From: Oenanthe sinensis
Lineage: Eukaryota; Streptophyta; Magnoliopsida; Apiales; Apiaceae
Direction: 5' to 3'
DNA length: 64,000 bases
Assembly: GCA_028671895.1 (NCBI GenBank)
Contig: CM053800.1
Span: 22,217,886 to 22,281,885, forward strand
Shown one piece after another: positions 62,601 through 64,000 of the stretch (positions within the stretch are counted from its first letter, which is position 1; each line of letters opens with the position of its first letter). Below the pieces are notes generated by a model, which did no database searches, was not told the origin of the DNA, and saw nothing but the letters and a program-made list of their open reading frames with translations. The translations under genes and the position numbers were made by a program.

Positions 62601-64000
62601 TTCATTCTTGACATGTTCGAACTTGGAAACAACTTGTAGCTTCATTCTTGAGTCATTTGAACATGGAAACAACTTGTAAACTCTTGTAGGATGATTCTTG
62701 GCTCATTTGAACATGAAAATAATTCATAACAACTCGAGACTTCATTTTTGAGTCGTTCAAACATGGAAACACCTAATAAACTCTTGTAGGATTATTCTTG
62801 GCTCATTTGAACATGAAAACAATTCATAACAACTTCTGACTTCATTCTTGACTCATTCGAACTTGGAAACAACTTGTAGCTTCATTCTTGACTCGTTTAA
62901 ACATGGAAACAACTTGTAAACTCTTTTAGGATTATTCTTCGCTCATTTGAAAATGAAAACAATTCATAACAACTTCTGACTTCATTCTTGACTCATTCGA
63001 GCTTGGAAACAACTTGTGTCTTCATTTTTCACTCATTTGAACATGGAAAAATTTTGTAAACTCTTGTAGGATCAGTCTTGGCTCATTTGAACATGAAAAC
63101 AATCCGTAACAACTTGTAGCTTCATTCTTGACTCGTTTAAACATGGAAACAACTTGTTAAATCTTCTAAGATTATTCTTGGCTCATTTGAACATGAAAAC
63201 AATTCATAACAACTTCTGACTTCATTCTTGACTCATTCGAACTTGGAAACAACTTATAGCTTCATTCTTCACACATTTGAACATGGAAACAACTTGTAAA
63301 CTCTTGTAAGATCATTCTTGGCTCATTTGAACATGAAAACAATCCATAACAACTTGAGACTTCATTTTTGAGTCGTTCAAACATGGAAACACCTTATAAA
63401 CTCTTGTAGGATTATTCTTGGCTCATTTGAACATGAAAACAATTCATAACAACTTCTGACTTCATTCTTGACTCATTCGAACTTGGAAACAACTTGTAGC
63501 TTCATTCTTGACTCGTTTAAACATGGAAACAACTTGTTAAATCTTCTAAGATTATTCTTGGCTCATTTGAACATGAAAACAATTCATAACAACTTCTGAC
63601 TTCATTCTTGACTCATTCGAACTTGGAAACAACTTCAAGCTTCATTCTTCACACATTTGAACATGGAAACAACTTGTAAACTCTTGTAAGATCATTCTTG
63701 GCTCATTTGAACATGAAAACAATCCATAACAACTTGAGACCTCATTCTTGACTCGTTTGAACTTGGAAACAACTTGTAAACCCTTGTAGGATCATTCTTG
63801 GCTCATTTGAACGTGAAAGCAATCCGTAACAAATTGAGACTTCATTCTTGACATGTTCGAACTTGGAAACAACATGTAGCTTCATTCTTGAGTCATTTGA
63901 ACATGGAAACAACTTGTAAACTCTTGTAGGATCATTATTGGCTCATTTGAACATGAAAATAATTCATAACAACTTGAGACTTCATTTTTGAGTCGTTCAA
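59640..64000 (+). repeat. 1480-bp higher-order repeat, about three tandem copies
   Basis: AGGATGATTCTTGG recurs at spacing 1480 (near 59728, 61208 and 62688). One period is twelve units: 100-140-140-100-140-100-140-140-100-140-100-140. It also carries AACTTGTTAAATC and CTTCAAGC variants. The last copy changes near 63850, back to the AACATGTAGC and ATCATTATTGG variants of other repeats. Confidence 0.85.

Larger units (their letters stand above)
45355..64000 (+). repeat. Satellite array 2, continuation of array 1
   Basis: About 18.6 kb of the same 40/50-bp-module satellite, in the same orientation, running off the window edge. The first five bases are the AAAAC duplication of the gypsy insertion. 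Long parts keep exact 10-bp register, for example about 59,410-64,000. Higher-order periods differ from array 1: 4436 bp (tandem with the end of array 1), 2701 bp (three copies) and 1480 bp (about three copies). No open frame of note is present. Confidence 0.95.

Noticed and set aside
14716..64000. Satellite as a proven centromere
   Set aside because: Higher-order repeats with chromovirus insertions fit a (peri)centromere, but subtelomeric or interstitial blocks look the same; no CENH3 data are available.
14716..64000. Heat-shock elements in the satellite (TTC and GAA motifs)
   Set aside because: TTCGAA and TTC..GAA pairs are frequent, but the spacing does not give the alternating nGAAn pattern; they follow from module composition.

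Overview
The window looks like nuclear DNA of a flowering plant, probably a eudicot, although the species cannot be fixed from sequence alone. It is AT-rich. It holds plant-type transposons: a CACTA (En/Spm) element and Ty3/gypsy chromoviruses with an initiator-Met tRNA primer site. It also holds about 36 kb of tandem satellite. I see no ordinary host gene, tRNA, rRNA or CRISPR array.

Layout. Positions 1-14715 are the 3' end of a plus-strand Ty3/gypsy (Tekay/Del-like) element: the last codons of pol, a polypurine tract, and a 3' LTR starting at 277. That LTR is split by a complete 10,204-bp CACTA transposon (4089-14292) with a 17-bp TIR and an ATG target duplication. The CACTA carries two multi-exon genes that read open once canonical introns are removed: a TNP2-type DDE transposase (5902-9291) and a TNP1/Transposase_24-type protein ending in a Ulp1-like domain (9611-13065). 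Positions 14716-31838 are satellite array 1. Positions 31839-45354 are a second, minus-strand member of the same gypsy family, with two nearly identical 4.5-kb LTRs and an AAAAC target duplication; its gag-pol is broken by deletions, frameshifts and stops. Positions 45355-64000 are satellite array 2, the continuation of the array interrupted by that element.

The satellite is built from roughly 10-bp modules. A 40-bp archetype and 50-bp variants form 100-bp and 140-bp units, and these form higher-order repeats of 481, 1245, 1480, 2701, 4436 and 5113 bp in different parts of the array. A second copy of the locus at 49791 preserves the empty target site of the minus-strand gypsy element. This dates the 4436-bp duplication before that insertion, or shows that the duplication lacks the element.

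Relative history, partly inferred: satellite first; then the left gypsy copy, whose LTR differs substantially from the other pair; the CACTA insertion into that LTR; array duplications; and the very recent minus-strand gypsy insertion, whose coding defects imply that it was mobilised in trans.
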